47,091 bases of DNA from Bacteroidaceae bacterium (GTDB taxonomy: Bacteria; Bacteroidota; Bacteroidia; Bacteroidales; Bacteroidaceae): the NCBI GenBank assembly GCA_017483665.1, contig JAFUVM010000053.1, forward strand, positions 1-47,091. The letters are read 5' to 3'. Each line of letters opens with the position of its first letter. The stretch's first letter is position 1. Positions 32,201-40,384 of the stretch are shown here, piece after piece. Both the position numbers and the translations under genes were made by a program. Under the pieces are notes generated by a model. The model did no database searches. It was not told the DNA's origin and saw only the letters and a program-made list of their open reading frames with translations.

Positions 32201-33472
32201 GCTGTAGGTGATGAGGCACTTGCCGTGGTAGGAGCCGCGGTTGTCCTCGAGGGATGTGTCGCTCAGGGCAAGCTGCTTGGCTCCGCGACTCGTGGCAAAG
32301 CTGCTCACAATGCAGCTGAACAGGATGAGCATGACCGTTCCGCCCAGCACTTCGTCGCTCATGAGGGCCACGTCGGGGGACGTGCCGATGCTGACGATAG
32401 CCAGTGCACCGGCTGCATGGGCGTTCGTCAGTCCGAACATGAGCCACATGCTCTGCCGGTTCTCGCCCATCGTCCATGCCATGATGCCGGAAGCCAAAAG
32501 CTTGGAGAGGGCACCGGTCGTCACTATCACGGCCACTACCCAAAGCGAATCCGGATGGCGGACCAGCATGCCAAGGTCTATAATCATGCCTACACCGATG
32601 AGGAAGTAAGGAATGAACAGGGCATTGCCTACGAACTCGAGGCGCGACATCAGGGGACTGGTCTTGGGGATGAGTCGGTTCACAATCAAGCCTGCGAGGA
32701 AGGCACCGAGCAGTCCGTCGAGCCCCACCATCTTGGCAAGCGAGGCACTGAGGAACACGAGTGTCAGAATGAATATGTACTGCATGACGCTGTCCTGATA
32801 GCGGCGCAGGAACCAGCGGCCGATGCGGGGAAAGGCAAAGACGACGAAGACGACATAGAGCGCACAGCGCAAGCCGAAGAGCACCCACGTCAGCCATGTA
32901 GTATCGGAGCTCTGACTGCCCACCAGCACGGCCAGCACAAACAGGGCCGCAAACAGGGCAAAGGCTGTTGCCACGACGCTGACGACCACGACACGGTGAC
33001 GGCTGAGACCGTAGCGCCCCACTATCGGATAGGTGACAAGCGTATGGCTGGCATAGATGCAGGCCAGCAGGATACTGGCCGAAAGCTTGTAGTCCAAGAG
33101 CCAGACACTCGTGGCGATGCCCATCACAAAGGGAATGGCAAAGGTGAGCACCCCGAAGCGCAGTCCGTTGTGGCCGTAGTGCTCCACGCTGCCCATCTCA
33201 AGCTCCAGTCCGGCCAGGAACATGATGTAGTAGATGCCCACCTGCCCGAAGAGCTCGAAGGAACTGTCGTGCGCCAGCAGGTTCAGCCCGTACTGACCCA
33301 CCAGCATGCCTGCCATGATGAGCCCGATGACGGGCGGAATGCGCAACTGCCGCAGCAGCAACGGCGCAAGCAAAATGATAGCCAGCACCACCGAAAAGAT
33401 CCAAGTAGGGTCGGTGATGAGGGCTGTCGACGTTGCTGTATGGAGGGCACTGAGGAACACCATTTGCTGCAT
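29198..33472 (-). CDS. fused Kef-type cation/proton antiporter and exported S8 subtilase
   Basis: One continuous frame of 1424 residues. Residues about 1-400 are a CPA2/Kef-type antiporter with 12-13 hydrophobic segments ([45 protein letters not shown]). Residues about 420-690 are a cytoplasmic UspA-like region, as in Bacteroidetes antiporters. At about 705-738, basic RRR precedes a hydrophobic stretch ending SLVAQ, like a signal peptide. The rest is a subtilase with Asp866 (VMDIGFD), His943 (YHGSHTS) and Ser1312 (SGTSMACP), ending in the shared tail ([17 protein letters not shown]). An in-frame GTG (31384, residue 697) could start the protease separately. A 7-nt repeat lies just after the signal-like segment. 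A real fusion, loss of a stop codon or a sequencing indel are all possible. Start 33472 sits just after the promoter; 33463 is an alternative. Confidence 0.8.
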   Translation of the reverse strand: MQQMVFLSALHTATSTALITDPTWIFSVVLAIILLAPLLLRQLRIPPVIGLIMAGMLVGQYGLNLLAHDSSFELFGQVGIYYIMFLAGLELEMGSVEHYGHNGLRFGVLTFAIPFVMGIATSVWLLDYKLSASILLACIYASHTLVTYPIVGRYGLSRHRVVVVSVVATAFALFAALFVLAVLVGSQSSDTTWLTWVLFGLRCALYVVFVVFAFPRIGRWFLRRYQDSVMQYIFILTLVFLSASLAKMVGLDGLLGAFLAGLIVNRLIPKTSPLMSRLEFVGNALFIPYFLIGVGMIIDLGMLVRHPDSLWVVAVIVTTGALSKLLASGIMAWTMGENRQSMWLMFGLTNAHAAGALAIVSIGTSPDVALMSDEVLGGTVMLILFSCIVSSFATSRGAKQLALSDTSLEDNRGSYHGKCLITYSQEANVDVLTQLAILIRNPFIPDSLMGLCVSYDNGQQTTDNSHLKGRRLLEQAQMVAAAADVPMAVLNRMSTNIAGGILHTMNEYDCGEVIVCLNDRTSGMPKSSLGSVIDSVLSGSHREVMAVRSIVPPGTIRRVVVAVPQKAEYEVGFYKWLEHICRIGEELDCHLEYHAHADTLPYIRGYMEQKHSHVRSQYAEMNRWMQFLNLRHELDLSCMFVAVTARSGFISYQNSFEELPLLIHRYFSDTNVMLLFPDQWGEPQESIAVFTPNGTAVQRQPRSIGGWIRRRFFTAHHTAVALLLCLLFSLSSSSLVAQRPRFDKMSPLVRLAVLEGARGKEHGARSKEQEARGKMLALVQSDSEDVLREHGCRTYAHWGNIYAAAVPKTELAALSLRPEVTRIECGRVSEALTDTAAIVTRSAALRTPTAHRSAYTGRGVVVGVMDIGFDLTNPSLYSRDMDTYRVRSFWDMLDFKADSLLEENIDGAEMVVNGLLLPVGAAYTTTESILAKACSSDSHLQYHGSHTSTTAAGSGYDSPYIGMAPDADICLVSNCVTSDLEIVPDTLKDFYGAVADLLGFEYIFCYADSVDKPCVISFSEGSHEDLWGEAQLYGTVLDSLVRPGRIICAAAGNQSIYGTYMHKPVGQERASSLIQPSGNQTYMLLRSRGDFSVRLDFMTSPSEMLLSYEVQLSDILATEDSLLVDTVTAGKFTFQLMYGTYPCCYDSTQLATDVVITKIGKGNLSTIQMGISIGGSEAEVETYQGVGYLQKHDRYPDYQDAESTHNIHYPGSDPSVICVGGTAYRTGFCTFEGIWRDVNWGTGGEVGSYSSRGPTMAGNIKPDVLAPGTNVAAAFNSFYAESNPDSYFATLDVARYTWGGRTYGWNMQSGTSMACPIVAGIIAQWMEAIPTLTREQIIEAFQATCTHHDPLLSYPNNDYGYGEIDAEAGLEYLLDKYDALIPLPAAPAGRECFYDLLGRKVEHPSRGIYIVVDANGNKKKIMNL
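31151..31209. repeat. in-frame 7-nt repeat (CTTGCTC) inside the subtilase
   Basis: About eight units of CTTGCTC / CTTGCCC / CTTGCCT on the plus strand encode a Gly-Ala-Arg-Ser-Lys-Glu-Gln-rich stretch just after the protease signal-like segment. It is the reverse complement of the repeat inside plsC. Confidence 0.85.
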
Positions 33473-33490
33473 TTTTAAGCTTTCGGAGGA

Positions 33491-33523
33491 CAAAGATACA
33501 CTTTTTTTCGACGAATCCTGCAA
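33491..33523 (-). promoter_or_regulatory. promoter of the antiporter-subtilase frame
   Basis: TATCTTTG on the minus strand (complement of 33491-33498), 18 nt before the chosen start. TTG (complement of 33521-33523) lies 22 nt further upstream, slightly longer than usual. Confidence 0.65.
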
Positions 33524-33563
33524 TTTTGCACATATTATTATATTATATATGGAGATTTTGTCA

Positions 33564-33571
33564 TACCTTTG
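33564..33571 (+). promoter_or_regulatory. -7 motif of asd
   Basis: TACCTTTG, 46 nt before the ATG at 33618. No TTG at the usual spacing; the upstream region is AT-rich and shared with the divergent promoter. Confidence 0.65.
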
Positions 33572-33617
33572 CACGCACTTAATTCGAAAACGTAACTCTT
33601 AACTCTCAATTCTTAAG

Positions 33618-34628
33618 ATGAAAGTAGCTATTGTAGGCGCCAGTGGTGCCGTAGGGCAGGAATTCCTGCGTGTGCTTGACGAGAGAAACTTCCCCATCGA
33701 CGAACTTCTGCTGTTCGGCAGCCAGCGCAGCGCCGGACGGAAATACACCTTCCGAGGCAAGGAGATAGAGGTGAAGCTCCTGCAACATAACGACGACTTC
33801 CGGGGCGTTGACATCGCCTTCACCAGCGCCGGGGGCGGCACGAGCAAGGAATTTGCCGAGACCATCACCAAGCACGGAGCCGTGATGATAGACAACTCCA
33901 GCGCCTTCCGCATGGACGAAGACGTGCCCCTGGTGGTGCCCGAATGCAACGCCGAGGACGCACTCAACCGTCCGCGGGGCATCATAGCCAACCCCAACTG
34001 CACCACCATCATGATGGTCGTGGCCCTGCAAGCCCTGGAGAACCTGTCGCACATCAAGCGCGTACACGTAGCCAGCTACCAGGCTGCCAGCGGTGCCGGT
34101 GCAGCAGCAATGGCCGAGCTTTACGAGCAGTACCGCCAAGTGCTGGCCGGCGAGAAACCGACCGTCGAGAAGTTTGCATATCAGCTTGCCTTCAACGTCA
34201 TACCGCAGATTGACGTCTTCTGCGACAACGGCTACACGAAGGAGGAGATGAAGATGTACAACGAGACGAAGAAAATCATGCACACCGACTGCGAGGTGAG
34301 CGCCATGTGCGTCCGCGTCCCCAGCCTCCGCTGCCACAGCGAAAGCATCTGGGCCGAGACAGAGCGCCCCGTCAGCGTAGAAGAGTTCCAGGAGGCCGTC
34401 CGCCAAGGCAAAGGCTTGCAGCTGGAAGACTGCCCGAAGGACAAGAAGTACCCCATGCCGCTCTTCCACGAAGGCTGCGACGACGTCTTCGTAGGCCGCG
34501 TCCGTAAGGACCTTGCCAACCCCAACGGCATCACCTTCTGGCTCGTCAGCGACCAGATAAAGAAGGGCGCCGCCCTCAATGCCGTACAGATAGCCGAGTA
34601 CCTCATCAGCGTTGGCAACATCAAGTAA
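33618..34628 (+). CDS. asd: aspartate-semialdehyde dehydrogenase
   Basis: NADPH-dependent enzyme making aspartate-4-semialdehyde from aspartyl phosphate, the branch point to lysine/diaminopimelate, threonine and methionine. 336 residues, normal length. The nucleotide-binding motif is [18 protein letters not shown] at the N-terminus. The catalytic Cys is C128 in [23 protein letters not shown] and the [13 protein letters not shown] region, with the proton-relay histidine, follow. Start is the first ATG after the promoter motif and directly begins the dinucleotide-binding strand. Single-gene unit closed by a strong terminator. Confidence 0.97.
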   Translation: MKVAIVGASGAVGQEFLRVLDERNFPIDELLLFGSQRSAGRKYTFRGKEIEVKLLQHNDDFRGVDIAFTSAGGGTSKEFAETITKHGAVMIDNSSAFRMDEDVPLVVPECNAEDALNRPRGIIANPNCTTIMMVVALQALENLSHIKRVHVASYQAASGAGAAAMAELYEQYRQVLAGEKPTVEKFAYQLAFNVIPQIDVFCDNGYTKEEMKMYNETKKIMHTDCEVSAMCVRVPSLRCHSESIWAETERPVSVEEFQEAVRQGKGLQLEDCPKDKKYPMPLFHEGCDDVFVGRVRKDLANPNGITFWLVSDQIKKGAALNAVQIAEYLISVGNIK

Positions 34629-34678
34629 CGGCCTGCGTCTGTCTCGGAAGAGCCTAACGCCCGCACACAAATCCCTCC

Positions 34679-34716
34679 CCGCAGGGAAAGAAACGTCACG
34701 CCCTGCGGAATGTTTT
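34679..34716 (+). terminator. rho-independent terminator after asd
   Basis: A perfect 8-bp stem CCGCAGGG / CCCTGCGG with a 14-nt loop, followed by AATGTTTTT, 51 nt after the asd stop. Confidence 0.8.
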
Positions 34717-34731
34717 TCCCTTCGCCCTGCG

Positions 34732-34829
34732 ATAAAACTATTTCAGAGGCTTGGAAATATATTTCCGCGGCACTAAAATATATTTTAAAGGCTTTGAAAT
34801 ATATTTCCAAGCCACTGAAATAGTTTTAT
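34732..34829. repeat. 34-bp inverted repeat with internal palindromic units
   Basis: The left arm (34732-34765) and right arm (34796-34829) are reverse complements at 33 of 34 positions, around a 30-nt core. The arms and core contain self-complementary GAAATATATTTC / AAAATATATTTT units. It occupies the gap between asd and the antitoxin promoter. Confidence 0.93.
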
Positions 34830-34996
34830 TCCCTGCCATGAAGAATTTCATCCCGCGTTTTCAAGGAATTATAGTCCAGCGGCGCCACAGAACATATCGT
34901 CCCTCAGCCGCAGTGCATCTATTTGACAGACAGACTTTCCACCTGCGACATTTCACAACTTTTTTAAGGGAAAAACACAAAAAAACGTCAAAAAGC

Positions 34997-35027
34997 TTGC
35001 ATCGTATTGAAATAATGCTTAACTTTG
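34997..35027 (+). promoter_or_regulatory. promoter of the antitoxin-like gene
   Basis: TTG at 34997-34999, a 20-nt spacer and TAACTTTG at 35020-35027, about 40 nt before the likely start. Confidence 0.8.
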
Positions 35028-35074
35028 GCGGAGAAAAATCATAAAAAACAATTAATTTGCAAAAAAATAAAGCT

Positions 35075-35350
35075 GTGAGTACATCTACATTGACAGGCTT
35101 GCGCGACTTCCTTTACGGAACTCTAACACCTAGTAACCTTGTTTGGCTGGGCACACAACTGACGGAATACGGCAAAAACAAGGGAACGGCTTCATTGAGG
35201 TCAAGTTCCAAAGAAGAGTTGATAGCAAGGGCGGAAGAAGGACGGAAGCACATAGCAGAAGGGCACTACGTCTCAATCGAAGACGTACTGGAGAAGTTGG
35301 ACAAGATGCCCACAGAAGTGAGCACTCCACAAAGGGAAGTCGCAGCATAG
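35075..35350 (+). CDS. antitoxin-like protein of a decayed ParDE-type module
   Basis: About 91 residues from a GTG at 35075; a TTG at 35057 in frame would add six residues, and no ATG is available. The C-terminal half, SKEELIARAEEGRKHIAEGH and YVSIEDVLEKLDKM, resembles the tail of type II antitoxins that pair with RelE/ParE toxins (a 'G.(y/f)(i/v)s.eev...l' pattern). The N-terminal half (TLTGLRDFLYGTLTPSNLVW) is not recognised. A consensus promoter lies upstream. Directly downstream, in another frame, lies the C-terminal part of a ParE-like toxin, so the pair is probably a remnant. Start uncertain; function inferred. Confidence 0.6.
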   Translation: MSTSTLTGLRDFLYGTLTPSNLVWLGTQLTEYGKNKGTASLRSSSKEELIARAEEGRKHIAEGHYVSIEDVLEKLDKMPTEVSTPQREVAA

Positions 35351-35472
35351 TAGTAAACCGACTTAACAAAATTATCTATTGGATAAACAACGGAGTAATA
35401 GAAATCGTTGATTTCTGGGATACACGGATGGAGCCTGAAAGCTTGGCAAGACAGCTATGCAACAGAAAATAG
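35344..35472 (+). pseudogene. C-terminal remnant of a RelE/ParE-family toxin
   Basis: In frame 1, about 42 codons ending at TAG 35472 encode NKIIYWINNGVIEIVDFWDT then RMEPESLARQL. This is the characteristic last two strands and helix of ParE/RelE toxins ('y.IiY.i....v.I..i...R..P..l'). The N-terminal 50-60 residues expected are missing. The frame runs upstream only through the antitoxin gene in a non-homologous frame, so the toxin has lost its 5' half by deletion. Confidence 0.7.
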
Positions 35473-35525
35473 AACAAGTATTATAAAACAAAGTAACCTT
35501 TTTTATTAACTAAAACAAAACAAGT

Positions 35526-38500
35526 ATGAAGAAACATTTTCTAATTCTCGCTTCGCTTGTGCTTGGCTTTGGACAGCTATTTGCCGACAACGTCACGTTT
35601 GACGCAAGCACATTGTGGAAAGCACTGGGAGGAAGTGGGTCGCAAGTTCAGTCTGTCACGACGCCCTACACATGGAAGACCTCTCCCTATTATGTGGCAG
35701 TAACTCTTGATGGCAGCGGAACAACCCAGAATGTAAACACAGCCTATATTCCGTTCGCAAAAGGAAAGTCATTCACCGTGTCCGGCACGACTGGCACAAC
35801 CATTAGCAAGATTACATTCACACTTCAGCAAGCAGGCCAGAAGGACAATGTCGGTGCCAACATCGGCAGCTACTCTGACTTGGCTTGGACACCAGAAGAA
35901 GGCACTGCTCCTTCTTCTGTGACCTTTACGACAACAAGTACCTTTCAGGTAAAAACCATCAGTGTTGAGTACACACCAGGCGAAGCGCCCGACGTGCCCG
36001 TGGTACCCACAGCTACTATGGGTGACCCCATCGAGGCCATTGCCATCGACAACATCAGCACCTACACGGGCAACGAGCCTTACGTCTACAGCAAGGCCAA
36101 CATGACTTACTACGCCCTGAACAACCTCGGCGAATATGAGGTATACGGCGTATTCTCAGAGGTCAACACCCTGAAGATTGCAGGTGACGCCGTTTCGGAG
36201 ATTGAGTCCCTCAAGAGCCCCAATGGTGCCTACATCAACCTCAACTACATCCCCAAGGCCAACTCAAAGGCCATCTGCACAATGATTGCAGAGACTGGCG
36301 GCGACTGGAAGGCTGCATACGGCTGCGGCTACTATAGTGGTGGCTGGAAGGACCGCTTCTGCTTCTTCACAACCAATGCAACCATCAACCTCGGCGGCGA
36401 GACTGGCAACAGAGACGCAATGCGCTATGGCGAGAAGATTGTCACCGTTCTTGACGCTGCAGCAGGCAAGATGGATATCTTCGAAGCAGACGGCACGACA
36501 CTCATCGGCACCATCACCGACAGCCCCAAGACTGCCGACTGCAAGACTCCCCTCTATGTATTCGCACAGAACAAGGACGTTCCCGGCGGCGGCACACAGA
36601 CCGACTGCTACAACCCACTCGTCACGATCTACGGCCTGCAGCTCTATGAAGGCGAGACGCTCGTCATGGACCTCGTTCCCGCAGTGAACGGCGAAGGCAA
36701 GGGCGGCCTGAAGGACAAGCTGACCGACACATTCTACGGCTCTGCCAACAGTGCCGACTTCGAACTCAGTGCCGACGGACAGGCTATGGCAGGCGCAGCA
36801 GGTATCTCCGTCTACGAAGGCAAGCGCGTGAAGCTTACCACCGACAACCACGAGTACAAGTACCAGGGCGGCCAGTGGCTCGACTGCGGAGAAATGGCAC
36901 TCGAGGAAATCAAAGACACCGACCCGTCCTACAAGGATATGCGCAACTGGAAGACCAACGACGGTCACATGTCCATCTTTGCTGGTTTTACCTATGACGG
37001 CACGACAAACGAAATCAATCCCTATGTCGGCACAGGCGGTCACGAGCCCTACATGTTCCAGATTCCGACCATTGCAGGCGAGGACTATAACTGGTCCTTC
37101 ATCTACAGCGGCAGTGAATATGATTCATGGCACTCTACCCCCTTCCATGCGTATGTTGCAAATGACTATAATCTTAACACAACAGAAACGGGTGCTAGCT
37201 ACAATAGCAATGTCATAGGTATAGCAGAGGCATTCCCCTTCGCAGGTGTTGAGAACAAACCCTACTCCATCGACTTCACTGCCAAGCAGAACAATGAAAC
37301 ACTCGTCGTACAGTTCGGCGATGCCAACGACGGCAAGGAATTCTGGTTCAAGTTCGCCAGCCTCAAGGTGAGCAAGTACGTATATCCTCTTCCATACGAG
37401 CAGATAGACTTCATCGCACAGGATGACAACAAGTACACACCGCTGGCCTACATCGAAAGCACCGGTGCTGCACGCGAGAACGCCTTCACCACAACCTACG
37501 TCGCCAAGGCAAGCACAGAGGTGGACATTAAGTTCAACCTCTACTCCAACAATGGCTGGGCCGCTGTGTTCAGCGGACGTAACGGCAGCGATGCAAGCAC
37601 AGGTATCTCCCTCTACAAGAACGGTGGTGCTGACAAGTTCGGCTACTTCGTCGGCGGCTATCGCAACGATGACTTTGCAGACTTCCCCGGATTCAATCAA
37701 GACATCACTGTCGAGGCTTCGCTCAGCGGCTTGGTTGTCAACGGCGGCGAGAAGGTTGTGACAAACCAGACATCCTTCTCATCCTCGACCCGCGGCATCT
37801 CCATGTTCGCTAACCCCGAATGGGATAATCCCATCCGCGGCCGCATCTACTACATGACTCTCAAGGAAGACGGCACAACCATCTATGACTTCCAGCCCGT
37901 AATGCGCCATGACGGTGCCTTCGGCTACTACGACCGCAAGACAGCTACCTTCGTACAGCCTGCACGCGGTTCCTATGACGGCTATAGCTTCGCTAAGCTC
38001 GACGATCAGGCTTACATGACATACGCTGCCGACACACGCATCGTGATGGTTGGCTCCACCGCTCAGTTCCTGCCCGACGTGCAGAACCTCGACGGAGCAA
38101 CCTTCACCTGGACATCTGCCGACGAGACCATCGCTACCGTTGCTGCCGACGGTACTGTGACCGGCGTTAAGGCTGGCAAGGTGATGATTACCGTCACCAC
38201 CGATGCTGACCAGGGCTGGACAGCAAGCTATGAGCTGACCGTCTCCGAGCCCAACTACGTCCGCAAAGACGTGAACAACGTAGGCTACGCAGTCGTAACT
38301 GGTGGCAACGGCTGGGGCGACTCACCTGTTGCTAACCTCGTCGACAACGATGCTACGACCAAGTTCGGTTGCAGCGGTGGTGGCGACGCTTGGGCCATCA
38401 TCATTGCCAGCGAACCCGTTGCCGTACAGCAGTACAGCTTCGTAACCGGTGGCGACACCTACGACAACCCCGGCCGCACACCGCGTGACTGGAAGCTCGA

Positions 38501-39845
38501 AGGCTCCAACGACAACCAGACATGGACCGTCATCGACCAGCAGGAGCAGAACTACAAGGCTAAGACAGCCAACAAGGAACAGACTGTATTCACGGTGAAC
38601 GGCACTGACACCTACAAGTTCTTCAAGTTCACTGCCGGCAACTTCAACGGCGGCTTCCAGCTTGGCGAGCTTTGGATTAACGAGCAGGCTCACACATGGG
38701 GCGAGCCCACCGAGATAGCTTCCACTTGCACCGTAGAGGGCAAGAAGGTTTGGGAATGCACAGACTGCAAGGCTCTCAAGACCGAGCGTCTGCCTCTCGC
38801 AGCACATACCTACGAGAACAACGTCTGCACAGTTTGCAATGCCAAGGTTGCTGAGCCCATCCTCCTCGCTAACGGCCAGGCCAATGACTACATCGTTAAG
38901 TTCCGCCATAAGACAGGCTCCGAAAACGACCGCAACATTGAGGAAGGCTGGAACACTGCCGACTTCGACGACTCCGCTTGGGACGAACTGGTAATGCCTA
39001 TCGGCACAGCTGGCTACGGCGTACAGCACACCATCTGGCAGAACGAATACAACACGTTCTGGTTCCGTCGCAACTTCTATGTGGAGAATCCCGCCGCTAT
39101 CACGAAGCTGACGCTGAAGGCTCTGCATGACGACGACTACGCAATCTACGTGAACGGCACGCAGATTGAAGAAGCCGGTGGCTGGACCAATGGCACAGAA
39201 TGGCTCGAACTTAACGTTGATCCTTCTCTGCTCGTAGCAGGCAACAATGTTGTAGCCGTTTACATCGAGCAGAACTGGGGCGGCGCTTACTGCGACTTCT
39301 ATCTGGAAGGCAACGCAGGTGCTACCATAAAGGTCAGCGATGCCGGCTATGCCACCTTCGTTGCTCCCTGCGACGTTGACTTCAATGGCAGTGCAGCAAC
39401 AGCTAACGCAGCCACATTCGACGGTACATACGTTCAGCTCGCTCCCGTCACCACCGTTCCTGCCGGCACAGCTGTTGTTGTAAAGGCCGAGGAAGGCACA
39501 TACACCGTGCCCGCAACTACCAATGCTGTTCTCGGTGCAACAAACGAACTCGTAGCTGCTACGGCTGACGTTGCCACCGACGGCACACAGTACATCCTCG
39601 CTAAGGCAGAGGAAGGCGTAGGCTTCTACAAGGCTACCGGCACTATCGCCGCTGGCAAGGGCTACCTCGTAATCGGTGCTCCCGTCAAGGGCTTCTACGG
39701 CTTCGACGCCGACGACGCTACTGGCATCAAGGGCATTGACTTCGCAGGCGAGAACGCTCCCGTCTACAACCTCGCTGGCCAGCGCCTCAGCAAGGCTCAG
39801 AAGGGTGTGAACATCATTGGCGGCAAGAAGATTGCAGTTAAGTGA
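35526..39845 (+). CDS. giant secreted modular protein with sorting-like tail
   Basis: A 1439-residue exported protein of unknown function. Signal peptide: MKKHFLILASLVLGFGQLFA. Modules seen: an N-terminal beta region (about 20-155); a central region (about 160-440) with a GDWKAAYGCGYYSGGWKDRF core; a laminin-G/concanavalin-like domain (about 640-822); a Big2-type Ig domain (about 841-915, TWTSADETIATVAADGTVTG); a discoidin-like domain (about 920-1055, PRDWKLEGSNDNQTWTVIDQ); a small Cys module (about 1057-1109: CTVEGKKVWECTDCKALKTE, then CTVCNAK) with four spaced CxxC cysteines; a galactose-binding-like domain (about 1112-1265); and a final beta domain. The last 30 residues carry the shared tail (VYNLAGQRL, KGVNII). 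It looks like an adhesin or glycan-binding scaffold; no catalytic motif was seen. The ATG follows an AT-rich leader; the promoter is unclear (TAACCTTT at 35494). Confidence 0.75.
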   Translation: MKKHFLILASLVLGFGQLFADNVTFDASTLWKALGGSGSQVQSVTTPYTWKTSPYYVAVTLDGSGTTQNVNTAYIPFAKGKSFTVSGTTGTTISKITFTLQQAGQKDNVGANIGSYSDLAWTPEEGTAPSSVTFTTTSTFQVKTISVEYTPGEAPDVPVVPTATMGDPIEAIAIDNISTYTGNEPYVYSKANMTYYALNNLGEYEVYGVFSEVNTLKIAGDAVSEIESLKSPNGAYINLNYIPKANSKAICTMIAETGGDWKAAYGCGYYSGGWKDRFCFFTTNATINLGGETGNRDAMRYGEKIVTVLDAAAGKMDIFEADGTTLIGTITDSPKTADCKTPLYVFAQNKDVPGGGTQTDCYNPLVTIYGLQLYEGETLVMDLVPAVNGEGKGGLKDKLTDTFYGSANSADFELSADGQAMAGAAGISVYEGKRVKLTTDNHEYKYQGGQWLDCGEMALEEIKDTDPSYKDMRNWKTNDGHMSIFAGFTYDGTTNEINPYVGTGGHEPYMFQIPTIAGEDYNWSFIYSGSEYDSWHSTPFHAYVANDYNLNTTETGASYNSNVIGIAEAFPFAGVENKPYSIDFTAKQNNETLVVQFGDANDGKEFWFKFASLKVSKYVYPLPYEQIDFIAQDDNKYTPLAYIESTGAARENAFTTTYVAKASTEVDIKFNLYSNNGWAAVFSGRNGSDASTGISLYKNGGADKFGYFVGGYRNDDFADFPGFNQDITVEASLSGLVVNGGEKVVTNQTSFSSSTRGISMFANPEWDNPIRGRIYYMTLKEDGTTIYDFQPVMRHDGAFGYYDRKTATFVQPARGSYDGYSFAKLDDQAYMTYAADTRIVMVGSTAQFLPDVQNLDGATFTWTSADETIATVAADGTVTGVKAGKVMITVTTDADQGWTASYELTVSEPNYVRKDVNNVGYAVVTGGNGWGDSPVANLVDNDATTKFGCSGGGDAWAIIIASEPVAVQQYSFVTGGDTYDNPGRTPRDWKLEGSNDNQTWTVIDQQEQNYKAKTANKEQTVFTVNGTDTYKFFKFTAGNFNGGFQLGELWINEQAHTWGEPTEIASTCTVEGKKVWECTDCKALKTERLPLAAHTYENNVCTVCNAKVAEPILLANGQANDYIVKFRHKTGSENDRNIEEGWNTADFDDSAWDELVMPIGTAGYGVQHTIWQNEYNTFWFRRNFYVENPAAITKLTLKALHDDDYAIYVNGTQIEEAGGWTNGTEWLELNVDPSLLVAGNNVVAVYIEQNWGGAYCDFYLEGNAGATIKVSDAGYATFVAPCDVDFNGSAATANAATFDGTYVQLAPVTTVPAGTAVVVKAEEGTYTVPATTNAVLGATNELVAATADVATDGTQYILAKAEEGVGFYKATGTIAAGKGYLVIGAPVKGFYGFDADDATGIKGIDFAGENAPVYNLAGQRLSKAQKGVNIIGGKKIAVK

Positions 39846-39855
39846 GAATAAAGCA

Positions 39856-39893
39856 CGAGCTTGCTCATGCTTCATCGAGCGTGAGCAAGCTCG
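39856..39893 (+). terminator. 12-bp hairpin between the giant gene and the small peptide gene
   Basis: A perfect stem CGAGCTTGCTCA / TGAGCAAGCTCG with a 14-nt loop, starting 11 nt after the stop. There is no T-run, so it could be a terminator, an mRNA stabiliser or an attenuator before the 51-codon gene. Confidence 0.5.
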
Positions 39894-39964
39894 GCTAAGC
39901 CAAGATCCTGAAATAAGAAATATAGAAAGCATTTCTAATTCTCTTAACATCTAAATTTACAGCT

Positions 39965-40120
39965 ATGAAGAAATATATTTGCCCTGCCATCGAGATTAAC
40001 GAGGCACAAGTAACGAACATGATTGCTGAAAGTCTGAAAATCATCAGCGACACAACTGTCGACGGCAGCAATGCTCTGACCAAGGAAGACAACAGCTGGG
40101 ATATCTGGAGCGAGGAATAA
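39965..40120 (+). CDS. 51-residue peptide, MKKY-type Bacteroidales small protein
   Basis: A short frame beginning MKKYICPAIEINEAQVTNMI and ending KEDNSWDIWSEE. It has codon use like its neighbours, its own start after a 119-nt gap containing a hairpin, and a strong terminator 49 nt after the stop, all of which support real expression. The opening MKKY(I/T).P.IE, a hydrophobic Met-rich middle (NMIAESLKI) and an acidic C-terminus are familiar from many tiny uncharacterised Bacteroidales proteins. The layout resembles a leader plus variable core, but no modification enzymes or exporter lie nearby, so a peptide natural-product role is speculative. No signal peptide. Confidence 0.65.
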   Translation: MKKYICPAIEINEAQVTNMIAESLKIISDTTVDGSNALTKEDNSWDIWSEE

Positions 40121-40136
40121 AAAGCCTCACCCCTAA

Positions 40137-40156
40137 CCCCTCTCCGAGGAGAGGGG
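40137..40156. repeat. G/C-run palindrome (CCCCTCTCC...GGAGAGGGG)
   Basis: CCCCTCTC, a short loop, then GAGAGGGG, just downstream of the small peptide gene. It is similar in design to palindromes at 12326, 41604, 42651 and 46208. Confidence 0.75.
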
Positions 40157-40168
40157 ACCCACTATAAG

Positions 40169-40205
40169 AAATCCCCGACATGCAACCGCGTGCCGGGGAT
40201 TTTTA
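40169..40205 (+). terminator. rho-independent terminator after the small peptide gene
   Basis: AAATCCCCG / CGGGGATTT with a 16-nt loop, running into TTTTTAT. Confidence 0.85.
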
Positions 40206-40212
40206 TAAGACC

Positions 40213-40380
40213 TATGAGGGTGTGTCAAAATACAACCAATAACTTTTAACCACGAATTGCACGAATTAAACGAATTTATAATTAACTTACAACCAACAGC
40301 TAATCTATTCGTGTAATTCGTGCAATTCGTGGTTAAATTATAAAAGAGAGTATATTCGTTTGTTATGACACACCCTCATA
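40213..40380. mobile_element. MITE-like element with 15-bp terminal inverted repeats
   Basis: TATGAGGGTGTGTCA at 40213-40227 and its exact reverse complement at 40366-40380 bound a 168-nt non-coding segment. GAGGGTGTGTCA-type ends are familiar from insertion sequences of Bacteroidetes. A second nested inverted repeat (40244-40268 with 40314-40337) is made of CACGAATTG / ACGAATTA units. No transposase is encoded, so it would move only in trans. No clear target-site duplication beyond a possible TA/TAT. Confidence 0.7.
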
Positions 40381-40384
40381 AATC

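Noticed and set aside
31322..33478. 718-codon plus-strand frame
   Set aside because: Antisense of the antiporter-subtilase frame; His/Asp/Glu-rich composition typical of shadow translation.
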